From NCBI GenBank assembly GCA_029531795.1, contig JAPEIS010000001.1:2852001-2916000 (forward strand): a DNA stretch of 64,000 bases, read 5' to 3'. Positions 1-10,611 of the stretch are shown here, one piece after another. The DNA comes from Sclerotinia nivalis. Lineage: Eukaryota > Ascomycota > Leotiomycetes > Helotiales > Sclerotiniaceae. Each line of letters opens with the position of its first letter. The stretch's first letter is position 1. The notes under the pieces are model-generated. The model did not search any database. It had not been told where the DNA came from and saw only the letters and a list, made by a program, of their open reading frames with translations. The position numbers and the translations under genes were made by a program.

Positions 1-181
1 TCATCAAATTTGACTGTAAAAGGCTGACGTCGTGAAGGTAGGATAGCCAGAAGCAATGCAAAATCTGGAAATAGTGCCCAGCGCAAAAGTCAAGAGACAG
101 TGAGTGATGTAACCTGATCGCCTTTCAGAAATTTGTAACAGAGTACATTTTGATGTATGAGCATTACACAAATTACACAGG

Positions 182-1483
182 TCATATTGCCTCGTCACGC
201 CGGCTTCGACCGGTCCAACCACTTTTTTGCGATTCCATTAACCCTCGAGACGTAAATTCTTCCCTGATGACCTTCAATCTTCCAATATTTCGTTCCTTGT
301 CGACTGGCGTAATACGTTTTTTGAATACACTGACGTTTGGTAACGACAATAGTTCTTCATCTTGTTTTAAGGCTTTATTCAGGGTTGGAGGTTTGGGTGG
401 GGTGATGAGATGTTGCAAGAGCTTTTCTACCGTACTTGAGGAGTTGATAACATTGTCGGGTATTCTTTTACCTGTTAGTTGCATTGTGCGTTTTACAACC
501 TGTAACTTATTAGCAAATACCCTATCAAATAATTCCATGATGTAACCTACAGCAAATTTGATCACTGGGTCTTCGAGAGAAATCTGGAGCCACGAATGCC
601 CCCAAGATGCGACCTGTGCTTTAGCTTTGGCCTTCAACGGGTCCACTGGTGAACGGTCCGCTGCAACATCTTCCTCTGATTCGGTAGGATTTCCCTTTTC
701 CGCAGTCTCATTAATCTTTGGTGTAGGTCCTGGATGTAAGGGATCTACCGGTGACCTATCGGCAGCAACATCTTCTTCAGACTGGGTAGGCGCACCCTTT
801 TCTGTGGTCTCGTCAATCGAAGAAGTCGCAACAAGGCTAGCTTTACGTCTTTGTTTGCCTTTTTTGGGAGGCGCCAATGATTTAATTATCTGTTCCAGGG
901 AACCGTTTTCTAGGAACTGTAGGATAGCACCCGATCCCGAAGGATTGATTTGTACATTCCCAGTAAAATCCTCACCAGGCTCAGTCTGGGAAATCTCCGA
1001 CAAAGGTCTTCCAGCTTGTTTTAAGGCGAAAACTTCGACAATAGCACGATGTAATGCTGTAGTCGCTTTTATAGAATTTTTGACCTTTGGAATGAAAAGT
1101 TTGTATGGATAGTTGGAATCCAACTCAGCGCCCCAAGATCCTTCGTAGCCACCAATCGTTTCTAATCCTTTCCCATTCTCTGCCGGTTGATAATCGTAGG
1201 CATCCTCAGCTGCTATTCTCTCCTTCCGTTCAAACTCCCGCTCCGTTTCTTGCGCTGGCAGCTGACTAGGCCCAGTATAAGGATCTGAAGATGTGGAGGG
1301 GGCTTGCTTGAACAGGCTTCGTCGCACTCGCTCGCCAAATGATTCTTTGTCTGCTCGTAAAGAAGTCGAGAATGAAGAGGTCTGGTTTCTGCATGCTGAG
1401 CAACGGTACGCATATGAATTTTGTGATATAGACCGGGTACGTAGGAGGCCAATTGACCTATCTATTCTTGTTATTCGACGCAT
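182..1483 (-). CDS. mrpl50: Mitochondrial large ribosomal subunit protein mL50-like
   Basis: Intronless 433-residue ORF. The N-terminus (MRRITRIDRSIGLLRTRS) is basic and Arg/Ser rich with no acidic residue apart from one Asp, as in a mitochondrial presequence. The C-terminal third (about residues 300-420) has the pattern I associate with the fungal Ribosomal_L50 family: a predicted helix ending in LQVVKRTMQLTGKRIPD, then LLQHLITPPKP, then LPNVSVFKKRITPVDKE and GRLKVIREE. By family knowledge it would act in the mitochondrial 54S ribosomal subunit. The central part is low complexity and holds a 34-residue tandem duplication (residues about 227-283). The gene is divergent from the small membrane protein gene at 1801. 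The family call is from memory of sequence pattern; the ORF itself is very secure. Confidence 0.75.
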   Translation of the reverse strand: MRRITRIDRSIGLLRTRSISQNSYAYRCSACRNQTSSFSTSLRADKESFGERVRRSLFKQAPSTSSDPYTGPSQLPAQETEREFERKERIAAEDAYDYQPAENGKGLETIGGYEGSWGAELDSNYPYKLFIPKVKNSIKATTALHRAIVEVFALKQAGRPLSEISQTEPGEDFTGNVQINPSGSGAILQFLENGSLEQIIKSLAPPKKGKQRRKASLVATSSIDETTEKGAPTQSEEDVAADRSPVDPLHPGPTPKINETAEKGNPTESEEDVAADRSPVDPLKAKAKAQVASWGHSWLQISLEDPVIKFAVGYIMELFDRVFANKLQVVKRTMQLTGKRIPDNVINSSSTVEKLLQHLITPPKPPTLNKALKQDEELLSLPNVSVFKKRITPVDKERNIGRLKVIREEFTSRGLMESQKSGWTGRSRRDEAI

Positions 1484-1800
1484 TGTGTGTGGATCGTTTG
1501 TTTGAAGTGAAATGAGGCTGTTTGGATATCTCTTTGAGCTTGAACTTTTTGGATCGAAACGAGCTAGTCTGTAAAAGTACTAGCGTATTTTGATTCCCAC
1601 CTAGAACTATGACACTGGGGAAGAGCTTCATCCGCGTTATAATTGTGGTAAACAACTTCAATGGGAATGGCATATCAATTGTGACAAATCGAGACACCTT
1701 TTTTGTTGGATGATGTGATCAAGTTTTCTCTTGCGCATTAACACAAATCTCATTAATATTTGAGTAACCTAAATACCAATTCAAAGTGCATCTCTAAATA
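1484..1800. promoter_or_regulatory. Shared divergent promoter region
   Basis: The 317 bp between the start codons of the mL50-like gene (-) and the Cys-rich membrane protein gene (+) must hold both 5' leaders and promoters. It is AT-rich towards the right side. I see no certain TATA box or known operator. Confidence 0.4.
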
Positions 1801-2300
1801 ATGAAGATGAGGGGCATATACTTCTTGCTTATATTGTGTACGTTAATTCTTTCAACAATAGCAGCTTGTAAGTATATGTTAAATATTGTTGATTTCTCTA
1901 GTCACTAACTGTGTGTACAGCACCTCCATCTTTTTGCAAATGTACCTGCTTTACGAATAGCACCATCATTCCCTTGTCTTCTCATTCGAGCTCTTCATCT
2001 GATAAATCAGACTCGAAACACGACTCTCGTGCCCCAGCTGCGACATGTACTATGTGCAATCGAGCATTCTGTCTCGCTCAGCGACTACCGATATGTAAAG
2101 AGGCCGAAGAGAAAGATGTATTCACAACATGCTTTCAGCGAGATAGCAGAAAGGACCAGATCGTAGTCCTAACATTCATTGCTGGTACTTTAGGCTTGCT
2201 TGGTTGGGCAGCGGTGAGAAAAGTTGTTGATAAAAGAAAAGGTTTAAACGTTGGAATTGGGGACACGCAACAAGGATATACTCCCGTTGGAGTTAGATGA
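1801..2300 (+). CDS. Small secreted/anchored Cys-rich membrane protein
   Basis: Two exons, 1801-1867 and 1921-2300, around a 53-bp GTAAGT..CAG intron (phase 1); 148 residues. Exon 1 is almost exactly a signal peptide (MKMRGIYFLLILCTLILSTIAA). The ectodomain starts SPPSFCKCTC and carries CTMCNRAFC, LPICKE and TTCFQRDS cysteines. A single hydrophobic segment (IVVLTFIAGTLGLLGWAAV) is followed by basic residues, giving a type I membrane topology with a short cytosolic tail. Eight or so ectodomain cysteines suggest disulphides. I cannot name the family; the layout recalls conserved single-pass ascomycete proteins of unknown function. The ATG chosen is the only one giving the signal peptide, and the downstream reading frame lacks its own ATG near the Cys-rich part, which supports the splice. 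Confidence 0.75.
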
Positions 2301-2808
2301 TCACATACTCGGTAGATCAAAACGTCGAGGAGAACTGCTTAAATATGCATAGTTTGAGGGAACAAGGCATTTTCCTTCCAACTTTTGCCATATTTTTAAA
2401 GTCTTTTAGCCTATGACGGATTCAGCATATGAAAATGAGTGCCGAGTGCCAATATGTCTCGATCACATGAAAACGGTCTTGAATGATACAATCAGGACCC
2501 AACACAGACACTGAATCCTTACATCGGCCTTTTCAACCCATCTGGCGTGGAAAGTACGATTTCGAAGCTTTTGTTTACGGACTGTTATTCCAGACAGACT
2601 GGGAAGGAACAATGGGAAGCACTCAATTCATGAATGCCGTTTTCTTCCAATTCAAGACTTGCACACACTATACTTCATATCCAAACGCCATCCATTCACC
2701 ATCATATCGAAATAATTATACATTTTTGGCCTCTTCCTTTTCACTTAAGCTTTGCATCTAATACCCTTGTACTCAGTTGCATCCAGAACTCTCCAACACA
2801 GCCGAAAT
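2301..2808. other. Intergenic
   Basis: About 500 bp between two + strand genes. It contains only short overlapping ORFs and no recognised element. Confidence 0.5.
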
Positions 2809-3750
2809 ATGTCAGAGCAAGTTCACGTTGAACCGTTCATATATTTCATCGAAAGATTTCGCACCGCGATGGTGGCTCTGCTGCAAGGAATCCTCCCCTC
2901 AGACTTTCTTTTGGAGTCTGTGGATAAAATCATATGGCACGCACTTAAAGAAAACAAGCAGGATTATACCAGTATTGTTTTGCAGGCAGTATTCCAAACC
3001 ATGGGTGTTTCTCAGGAGCAGAAGAATAGGTTTATTCGACATGCAGGATGGGCCAACCATATGTGGAACCTGAATAGCACATATCATAACTTTCACGAAG
3101 TTGTCAAATTTCCACCCACCGAGCCCATTTATCAAAGCAATTCATGGCACCAAAGGCAAGAAGATTTTTTGGAAAACTGGACGAGACCTTGTGCTGTTCA
3201 GCATAATAACATCGAGCAAAGACAATCAGCATATCTCGTCAACACGGTTCCACAATCACATAACAGCTCTTTGGAAACCGGGAAATATCCAAAGCAAGTT
3301 CAGTGCGCAGCCACACCGGAGGTTGGAGAGATGTACTTTTCAGAGACTCCCCCATCAAATTCATCGACCCTTCTATCCCACACGATTGAATCGAGCGTGT
3401 CAAGAGATACACGTGAGCGGGATGGATTGGAAAGGACAAGTGAGCTCAAGCAAAGTCCCCAGCGAGGAATACTCAAAGAACCTCACTGTTCTGTATATTG
3501 GAAAGAACCGCCAAGCCCGAAGGAATCTAGCAATTTATTCAACCGTGGCCTTTGTAGAGTTCTTAAGACAGTTGATCATGCGAAGCCTCGAAAAGATTCA
3601 ATTCTGCAACAAGAGCAAATACTACCCAAAGACTTTCGCAATGACTTCTGCAATTCCTCAGGGATAATCGATCCACAGCTCATATTCCTTGACGTGCAAT
3701 GTAAAAGGCCTAAACCAAAACAAGTTAACAGTCGTAAAGAGCTTTGGTAG
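2809..3750 (+). CDS. Hypothetical protein, 313 aa
   Basis: Uninterrupted ORF beginning at ATG 2809 (MSEQVHVEPFIYFIERFR). The frame is open further 5' but without a better ATG. The first about 110 residues are the best-ordered part, with alternating hydrophobic and charged residues (MVALLQGILPSDFLLESVDKI; IVLQAVFQTMGVSQEQKNRF), which looks like a small helical domain. The rest is Ser/Pro/Gln-rich, without recognisable motifs, and ends in a basic tail (CKRPKPKQVNSRKELW). No signal peptide or membrane segment. I do not recognise the family; it may be lineage-specific. Another frame is also open over much of the gene, so the coding call rests on length and the ordered N-terminal part. Confidence 0.55.
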   Translation: MSEQVHVEPFIYFIERFRTAMVALLQGILPSDFLLESVDKIIWHALKENKQDYTSIVLQAVFQTMGVSQEQKNRFIRHAGWANHMWNLNSTYHNFHEVVKFPPTEPIYQSNSWHQRQEDFLENWTRPCAVQHNNIEQRQSAYLVNTVPQSHNSSLETGKYPKQVQCAATPEVGEMYFSETPPSNSSTLLSHTIESSVSRDTRERDGLERTSELKQSPQRGILKEPHCSVYWKEPPSPKESSNLFNRGLCRVLKTVDHAKPRKDSILQQEQILPKDFRNDFCNSSGIIDPQLIFLDVQCKRPKPKQVNSRKELW

Positions 3751-4292
3751 CCAGCAGAAATGGTGGATCGACTTATCCAAATCATACGGCACCAACACAT
3801 ATATCTTTCTCAGCAATCAATGAACGATGCACAATTCGGAAATCATTTTTATTCCACATTCGGCCTTGTTAACAGATTCCGGACCCTCCATTGCTAAGAC
3901 CTTCAACATCACCTTCCCTTGACAACCATACCGGTCCATCTTCGTCCGTTTCAAATCTGACCGCCTGGACAACATTGATCTGCACCGAGTGGAATTGCTC
4001 ATGATGCGTCACAGGGCTATCATGCCCACTCCAGCAATATTTTAAGGAAGACAGAAAGGCTTTGATTATCTTCATTCGATTTCTGCTGTAATAAGTATGA
4101 CTGTTGATTGGCGTTGGTTTGGTATTTAAAGGTTGGCACACCCCGTGGGAGGAGGCATCGAGAAGCTTATATGGAGAGGTATCAATAATCTTAATTTTGT
4201 ACAATTGCTTTCGCAGGTGGAGCATGGGCTTATAAATCATTATATTTTGTTGTTTCACCACCTTGTGTTCTTCCTGCCATGCTCAACTTCGC
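3751..4292. other. Intergenic between convergent genes
   Basis: Convergent 3' ends of the + gene at 2809 and the - gene at 4751. Short ORFs here show no protein-like pattern. Confidence 0.45.
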
Positions 4293-4751
4293 TCATTCAA
4301 TGGCCTCCTCGCCCGCCGCTTCATTTCTAGCCTCCCATTCTGTGATAGCAAGCATACACCATTCGAGTCTTTTCTTCCTTCTATCCTCATCACTCACTGC
4401 TTTCTTATTCCGATTGTTTGTTTTCGTCGTGATATAATCGGTAGATTGATGGTACTCCGGCTCACACTCTGGACACCCATACCCTGCATTTATTACTGTG
4501 CGTTTGAGTATCGATGTGCAAAGTGTGGTTTGAGATTTTTGTTGTGGATCTAGTGGTGGAGGAAGTGATAGATTGTGGATTGCTTGCGGACAAGTCGTTA
4601 TGGTTTGGTTAAATGGGGTGGGAGAGCTGGCATTGGAGGATTTAGATGGGATGATGCGAGCTGCGTGGTGAAGAGATGTTGTAACGTGGTTACATGTTTG
4701 GTAATAGGTGTTGACTAATTCGCAGGAAGATGATTTGGATGCAGTTGTCAT
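4293..4751 (-). CDS. Small Cys-rich hypothetical protein, 152 aa
   Basis: Intronless ORF with a compositional pattern seen in many short filamentous-fungal proteins. Cysteines are spaced as C-x9-C-x-H near the N-terminus (CELVNTYYQTCNH), followed by TTCPQ and then LCTSILKRTVINAGYGCPEC in the middle. A highly charged C-terminal helix follows (DEDRRKKRLEWCMLAITEWEARNE). There is no signal peptide, so the cysteines may bind a metal rather than form disulphides; that is inference. Family function is unknown. The alternative is a chance ORF, which the regular Cys placement argues against. Confidence 0.5.
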   Translation of the reverse strand: MTTASKSSSCELVNTYYQTCNHVTTSLHHAARIIPSKSSNASSPTPFNQTITTCPQAIHNLSLPPPLDPQQKSQTTLCTSILKRTVINAGYGCPECEPEYHQSTDYITTKTNNRNKKAVSDEDRRKKRLEWCMLAITEWEARNEAAGEEAIE

Positions 4752-6022
4752 GTTTGGGTAGTTAATTTCTTGGAGTATCTCGTAGATTTGTAGAGCTTAG
4801 ATGGTGTACTGTTATTAATCTGATAGATTGTCAAAGAATTGGTCATGTCCGGTTTCGGGAAATTCTGGGAATGGATTAGATTCTTATGGATGACGAGAAC
4901 AATGGCTTTGTGAGTATGGCTTTTTCTGCTTTCCCCCATTTTATTCTCGAATTTGGAATTTAGATCTGAGGAGAAGATGAATGATTAGAGGTGTTGAGAT
5001 CTAGATTCTATAGATCTATATGTATTCGAACGTTAGATGAGTTCCTTTCAACATCTATTTTGCATTTAAACACTTTATAAATATTATCATCCCATCTTAC
5101 TCACCCAAGCTCCCTTATAGCCACCTCGAATACTTTTTAAAAAATTTCTAACGGTTCTAGATAATAGTCTCCAGAAACTTTGTGCCTTGGCTAGCTGTTT
5201 CGCCGAGTTTTCTCATGATGCATGTCTCTAGCAGTGTTTCCAATACATAAGACAACACTCCATACTACTGTATTTGGAATGGCATTCGAGGATATCATTA
5301 TCCCATATTGACCGACGATAGAGATAGATAGAATACTTCGTCTCACTTAAATTCCGTCATGTGCATAGGGGCCTTGTGCACAAGGTCTCACGACAGCAAA
5401 ACCCGAGCTTTTTCCGCAAGAGGAGACTACCCCTCGATGAAATAGGTAATCATTATGAAATAAAAACTTCCTACCTGTCGAAGTGACACCGGTAGTAGAG
5501 TATGACAGCTCGTACAGAATATTGATACTCTAATAGAATCCAAAGCACTTCTGGAGCGAAGCGAAAAAAGCCTCCACGGCAGTGGCCTAGCGGAGCGTCA
5601 TACAAACAGGAGGGACATTTGATGGTATTCATGCATTGCCCATCATTCTTAGTGCATAGCACGAAATCTCAACCTCCGAAGATTAACTAATCAATGTGAA
5701 GGTAAAAATGATGCTCTAATCTCTATATCATAGAATATAAAATCTCACATTTGATAATATTCATGAATTATATATCATTTTTTTATATATCATATATTCT
5801 GAATTTCCGAAGGTCGAATAAAGTGAAACGAAAAAAGAAAGTGAAGCGTGAAATTCCGCTCCGTGATAAACCGATTCCACAAGCCGTTTCCTAATTAGGT
5901 AAAGACTCGTTATCTCCAGCCGGGTTAAACTTCTACCTTTTCACGGGTATTCTGACCTACTGAATATTTACGGCTTTCTTAACACAACCTACCAAAATTC
6001 TTCAATATTCTCTCATTTCAAG
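4752..6022. other. Long intergenic region upstream of idh1
   Basis: About 1.27 kb. It contains a very AT-rich patch at about 5730-5810 (runs of TATATATC and T7) and, at 5570-5600, one copy of a GC-rich repeat that recurs inverted at 7794-7834. No gene seen. Confidence 0.5.
5570..5600 (+). repeat. GC-rich dispersed repeat, copy A
   Basis: A 31-bp GC-rich island in AT-rich DNA that begins GCCTCCACGGCAGTGGCC and ends AGCGGAGCGTCA. The CCAC-GGCA-GTGG core can form a hairpin. The same two blocks recur in inverted orientation at 7794-7834, where about 10 extra bases separate them. Confidence 0.6.
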
Positions 6023-7312
6023 ATGCTGGCAAGAAACTCCGTCAGGTCGGCGCAAGTATGTGAATTTGTTAAAGAATTCTCAATTGCATATTCTTATTTC
6101 CAAATCATTTCTGTGTCTATGTCTGTCACAAGCTAATACCAACTTCTTATCAGAGTCTTTTGCGAACCGCTCACGTCGCTCCCACTAGAACCTTCGCAAC
6201 TGTTCAATCCGACATCTTCAAGCCTACAAAGTATGGTGGAAAATATACTGTTACTTTAATTCCTGGTGATGGTATTGGAGCCGAGGTTGCCGAGTCCGTA
6301 AAGACAATTTTCAAAGCAGACAATGTGCCGGTCGAGTGGGAACAGGTTGATGTGTCTGGTGTTGAGACAGGAGACAAACACTCCGAGGATCTTTTCCGGG
6401 AGTCAATAGCATCCTTGAAGAGGAACAAGCTTGGTCTTAAGGGTATCTTGCACACTCCTGTCGAGAGATCCGGTCACCAATCTTTCAACGTCGCACTTCG
6501 ACAAGAACTCGATATTTACGCATCCATTGTCCTCATCAAGAATATTCCAGGTTACAAGACTCGCCACGAGAATGTCGATCTGTGCATTATCCGTGAGAAC
6601 ACTGAGGGAGAATACTCTGGATTGGAACATCAGTCAGTTCCAGGTGTTGTTGAATCTCTTAAGATCATTACCCGCGCCAAGTCTGAGAGAATTGCGAAAT
6701 TCGCATTCAGCTTTGCTCTTGCCAACAACCGCAAAAAGGTTACCTGTATCCACAAAGCCAACATCATGAAGCTTGCCGATGGTCTTTTCCGTAAAACCTT
6801 CAACGACGTTGCTAAGGACTACCCCACTTTGGAGACCAACGATATGATTGTCGACAATGCATCTATGCAATGTGTATCCCGACCACAACAATTCGACGTC
6901 ATGGTTATGCCTAACTTGTATGGAGGAATCTTGTCTAACGTTGGTGCTGCTTTGGTCGGTGGTCCAGGTCTTGTTCCTGGATGCAACATGGGACGTGAGG
7001 TTGCTGTTTTCGAACCTGGTTGCCGTCACGTTGGTTTGGATATCAAGGGCAAGGACCAAGCTAACCCAACTGCTATGCTCCTCTCTGGTTCCATGCTTTT
7101 GAGACATCTTGGTCTTGATGACCATGCTAATAGAATTTCCAAGGCTGTCTATGATGTTATTGCTGAAGGGTAAGAGATATCAAAATCCTGAGTTACAAGT
7201 CTACATCAACTAATATTTCTATAGAGCCGTAAGAACCCGTGATATGGGCGGAAACAGCTCAACCCATCAGTTCACCCGTGCTGTTTTGGATAAGATGGAG
7301 TCGGCTGCATAG
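6023..7312 (+). CDS. idh1: NAD-dependent isocitrate dehydrogenase subunit 1, mitochondrial
   Basis: Three exons: 6023-6055, 6154-7169 and 7225-7312, with introns of 98 and 55 bp (GTATGT..CAG, GTAAGA..TAG). They join to 378 residues, the expected length for fungal Idh1. The N-terminus (MLARNSVRSAQ) and the following RTAHVAPTRTFAT form a mitochondrial presequence. The mature part starts with KYGGKYTVTLIPGDGIG and contains SLKRNKLGLKGI, IIRENTEGEYSGLEH and YGGILSN, all hallmarks of the isocitrate/isopropylmalate dehydrogenase fold. The NKLGLKGILHTP stretch fits the Idh1 (regulatory, AMP-binding) rather than the Idh2 (catalytic) lineage as I know them from yeast. With Idh2 it would oxidise isocitrate to 2-oxoglutarate in the TCA cycle. 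The last exon supplies the conserved RTRDMGGNSST tail. Codon use is clean and C-ending, consistent with high expression. Confidence 0.96.
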
Positions 7313-8145
7313 ATTGGTGGATAGACTGTAAAAAGAATACCCTAGATATGGATGGAGGTGTAGATTAACGGGTTGAAGTGCATACAAAATTCATTATATC
7401 CACAATTATACGTTGACCTTGAGGTGATTCCTTGTCATTCCTGTTGGGTTTCTTCTAGATGAAAAGCTATCAAAGTGTTTGAGATGATTTTAAATTCAGG
7501 AAGCAGAACTATTCCACGCCTGTTATTCTGATGCGTTTGGAAGCTTTTTTGCAAGTAGCATAGGTTTGAAATTCGGTTTCCTTTCTCGAAACTCTACTAA
7601 TTCCCCCAACTCCTTCCCAGGAGTTCACCGGGAGTTCATTCATTCCAGGTTTCCAGGCTTAAATTTCAAGCTCGAGGGGTGGGAAGGGGAGAGGTGAACT
7701 GATGATAAAAAGTTCTCGAATGCAGCAAGCTATGGGGGTTTTGGGATTCACCTCCCTCCCTCCCGCCCATTAATAAGAATCAATCAAAGAAAATGACGCT
7801 CCGCTGACCCTCCGGGGGCCACTGCCGTGGAGGCAGACTGGATGACAGTGAGAGTCTAATATTTTTGAAAGAAATGGAATACTTGCATAACTCCTCGTTA
7901 ATTATGTTGCTATATGAAGAGATGTATACTAGGCCGGTCAAAAAGACTTGTTGAAAGTAAGATTTTGAGAGATTTAAAGTCATTTGCAAACATGAACGGT
8001 ATAGCATTGTCCATGTGGACTCTGTTATTACATAAATATGTTCTTTCATTTTGTTCAAACAACTGATATCATAAATACTCCATATCCCTTCTCCTCAACG
8101 CCATTGCATGCATATATACACACGATTTCTCCCAAGCCAAACCTT
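7313..8145. other. Intergenic between convergent idh1 and bud23
   Basis: About 830 bp holding both 3' ends and the second copy of the GC-rich repeat. No gene recognised. Confidence 0.5.
7794..7834 (-). repeat. GC-rich dispersed repeat, copy B (inverted)
   Basis: Reads on the - strand as GCCTCCACGGCAGTGGCC, then about 10 extra bases rich in C and G, then AGCGGAGCGTCA, matching copy A at 5570-5600 at both ends. The two copies lie on either side of idh1 in opposite orientation. Confidence 0.6.
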
Positions 8146-9056
8146 CTAAAAAGCAATATTTCTTTTCCGACCCGTATATTTACTCGAATTTTTAACCACC
8201 TTTCCTTTCCTCTCCATCTGTTCCTTCTTCCCCAAAATCCATGCCTTACTACCCTTCTTGATTTCTTTCCTGCCTTTCTCCCTATGCTTCCTCCTCGCAT
8301 CCAATACATCCACACCATCCATCCCCTTCACTATCCCCGTAATATCTCCATTACTAGTCTCCACATCACCTCCTCCAACCGTCAAAACCAAATACAACTT
8401 CGCATTTTTCGTTCCCGGATCATCCTCCAATATTCCCGCTCCAAATCCTGCTTTAATAGCAGCACCAGTAATCATAGTCCGCTGCTGATCATTCTTCGGA
8501 TAAAATTGACAAACCGCTCTTCCGCCTCTTTTCAACGACGCATACAATCCTCCAAAAAATCTCGAAAGTCGTCCCGCACTCGAGACTTCGCTACTTTCCG
8601 CGTTACATAACCATTGAATCGCACTAATACTAATCGCTGCATCGAAACTTCCAGCTCGAAATGGTACGCCCTGTCCTATATCACTTAACATTAAATCGCC
8701 CTCTACATCTCGCTGTAATGCTATGTCTAACATTGATGCGCTGATATCCATTCCAACCCAGATATGTGGCCCGCCTTCTTCTTCGGGGACGGCGGAGAGT
8801 ATTTCGCCTGAGAGACCGGAACCGCAGCCGATGTCCAGGAGGAGAGACGGTGTTTTTAGGTCGAGGAGCTCGAGGGCTCGGTTGGTCATGCTGGCTTGGA
8901 TGTTTTGGATTCGGGAGGAGGTCGTGTATTTACGCGCTTCGGTGTCATTGTAGTGGAGGTCGGGGGGGCTGTAGATGTGTTAGGGAGGGGCAATGGTGGT
9001 TGTCGCATTGTGTTGAGAGGAGGGGAATCTTACAGTGTATCTTCTGGACGAGACAT
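8146..9056 (-). CDS. bud23: 18S rRNA (guanine-N7)-methyltransferase Bud23
   Basis: Two exons (complement of 9034-9056 and 8146-8968) around a 65-bp intron with GTAAGA donor and CTACAG acceptor; 281 residues, the usual length. Exon 1 encodes only MSRPEDTL. The second exon begins PPDLHYNDTEARKYTTSSRI, the conserved Bud23/WBSCR22 N-terminus. SAM-binding motif I is LLDIGCGSGLSG (residues about 51-62), followed by WVGMDISASMLDIAL and FDAAISISAIQWLCN. The C-terminus is the basic Bud23-specific domain ending KYTGRKRN. Bud23 methylates a guanine of 18S rRNA with Trm112 as partner, in the nucleus, during 40S maturation. The downstream ATG at residue 35 would lose conserved N-terminal residues, so the spliced start is preferred. 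Divergent from svp26. Confidence 0.95.
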
Positions 9057-9401
9057 TTTTGTGATGGATGGTTGGGGTTACTTTTCTTTGGATTTTTGTT
9101 TGTATATGTGTTAAATGTCTCTGTCCGAGGCTCAACGCTAGACTTTCGTAGTAGTAAAATGTGAATTGAGTCGTCACACACAAATTTCTCAATTTCTCAA
9201 TTCTCGATCCAAATCAGAGCGTGCGTGCGATAAGAAGATAAAAAAATTCTAGTACCAAGTAAAAATATCGTGCCGAATATTAGCCGACCAAATATCTGGG
9301 GTAGGTAAAGAACAGCTAACTAGAACCCCTCCTATTCACAACGTTCCTTTGAAAAAAACAATATGCAGTTCCCATAACATTTCACTGCCAGTTTTATCAT
9401 C
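9057..9401. promoter_or_regulatory. Divergent bud23/svp26 promoter region
   Basis: 345 bp between two start codons pointing away from each other, serving both genes. It includes TTCTC repeats near 9185-9203. No known regulatory motif can be claimed. Confidence 0.4.
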
Positions 9402-10220
9402 ATGTGGATCTTACCTATTGTCGGATATCTGGGCGTGGCGGTCGGCTTTGGGTTCCTGACTACTGCTATTGGTAAGTTTCTCCATTTTGAGCTTGGGTTT
9501 CGAGGGACGCGTCTCCTGATTTTATGGGAGATGTTATGTTGGGATATTCTTGTATTGATGCTGATTGTAATATATAATACAGCTTCAGGATTATACTATC
9601 TCTCCGAGCTCGTCGAAGAACACACGGTAATGGCAAAGCGTTTCTTGACACGAATGATATATGCGATTATTGGGCTCCAAACCCTTTTATGTGTGATTGA
9701 TGGATTTAGTTTTAAACTAAGCGTCATGAGTATTCTTTCTCATTTGGTCTACTTGGGGAATATGAGGAAATTCCCCGTGGTTCATTTGAGTAATCCTTTA
9801 TTCCTCATTTCATGCGGTATGCTCTCCTCCCTTTGCAAACGCAAAAACTAGACGGAAAACTAATGAACAACAGCTCTGGTAATAGTAAATCACTATCTCT
9901 GGTTCCGCCACTTCGCAGCTGGTCCTATTAGAACCCCAACTTCTATTTACGATACGTCCGGATATCCGGATTTTACGCAAATAGCTTCGTATTTCGGGTT
10001 ATGTGTATGGTTGACGCCGTTTGCGCTTTTTGTGTCGTTGTCTGCGAGTGATAATGTGTTGCCAACGATGGGGAGCGAGGAACCGAGTATGCCAGAGGGA
10101 GCAGGGAAAGCAAAGGGGAAAAGAGAGGGGATTGCGAAAGTTATTATTGATTCGGTTAGGAATGGGATTGCGGAATTGGGCAGGATTGCTGGGTTCTGGA
10201 AGGAAGACAGGGGGTTTTGA
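9402..10220 (+). CDS. svp26: Svp26/Tex261-family ER-Golgi membrane protein
   Basis: Three exons: 9402-9471, 9583-9816 and 9874-10220, with introns of 111 and 57 bp, both phase 1. The 216-residue product reads MWILPIVGYLGVAVGFGF, then ASGLYYLSELVEEHTVMAKR, then MIYAIIGLQTLLCVIDGF, then LVYLGNMRKFPVVHL and NHYLWFRHF. This is the Tex261/Svp26 signature, with four membrane spans. In yeast, Svp26 is a COPII adaptor that retains and sorts type II membrane enzymes such as mannosyltransferases between ER and Golgi. The cytosolic C-terminus is Lys/Gly-rich (EGAGKAKGKREG). Unspliced, the first intron frame stays open by chance, so naive ORF calling would give a wrong protein. Confidence 0.95.
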
Positions 10221-10611
10221 TGGGCGGGTGCTTTTTGATTGTATTATAGCATAGCTGAAATACCAGGTTGCGGCATGAGGAATTGTATGATTTATGGTTG
10301 GAATTTGCAATGGAGTTTTGGAAGCAGTTGGGTTGTGCAAGTTAGTGAAAATTTATCAATTTTTGATATTGTATTGTGCTAATAATGTGCAATATAATAA
10401 ATAAGCAAGCTCCCTGGGGTATCTTCCGACCACTTTACCGAACCAGTTTTCCATGTCCATATGTTCAACGCCCTAAATAAGTATATGTCCTATAAGTGAA
10501 TATGTGTATAGCAATAATGGATAGCAATGTTTGGATGTTATATGTAGACTTCCTCCTATGACAATATCAGTAAGTACTCTCAAGAAATTGTAACAAAACA
10601 CGCACAAATCC
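10221..10611. other. Intergenic between convergent genes
   Basis: About 390 bp, AT-rich, the 3' ends of svp26 and the coiled-coil gene. Nothing else seen. Confidence 0.5.

Noticed and set aside
558..1112. 184-aa plus-strand ORF
   Set aside because: Antisense to the mL50-like gene; lacks domain features.
3101..3667. 188-aa plus-strand ORF
   Set aside because: Alternative frame inside the longer ORF at 2809-3750, with poorer composition and no start context.
6634..7125. 163-aa minus-strand ORF
   Set aside because: Antisense to the conserved idh1 coding exon.
8038..8610. 190-aa plus-strand ORF
   Set aside because: Antisense to bud23; no protein-like motifs.
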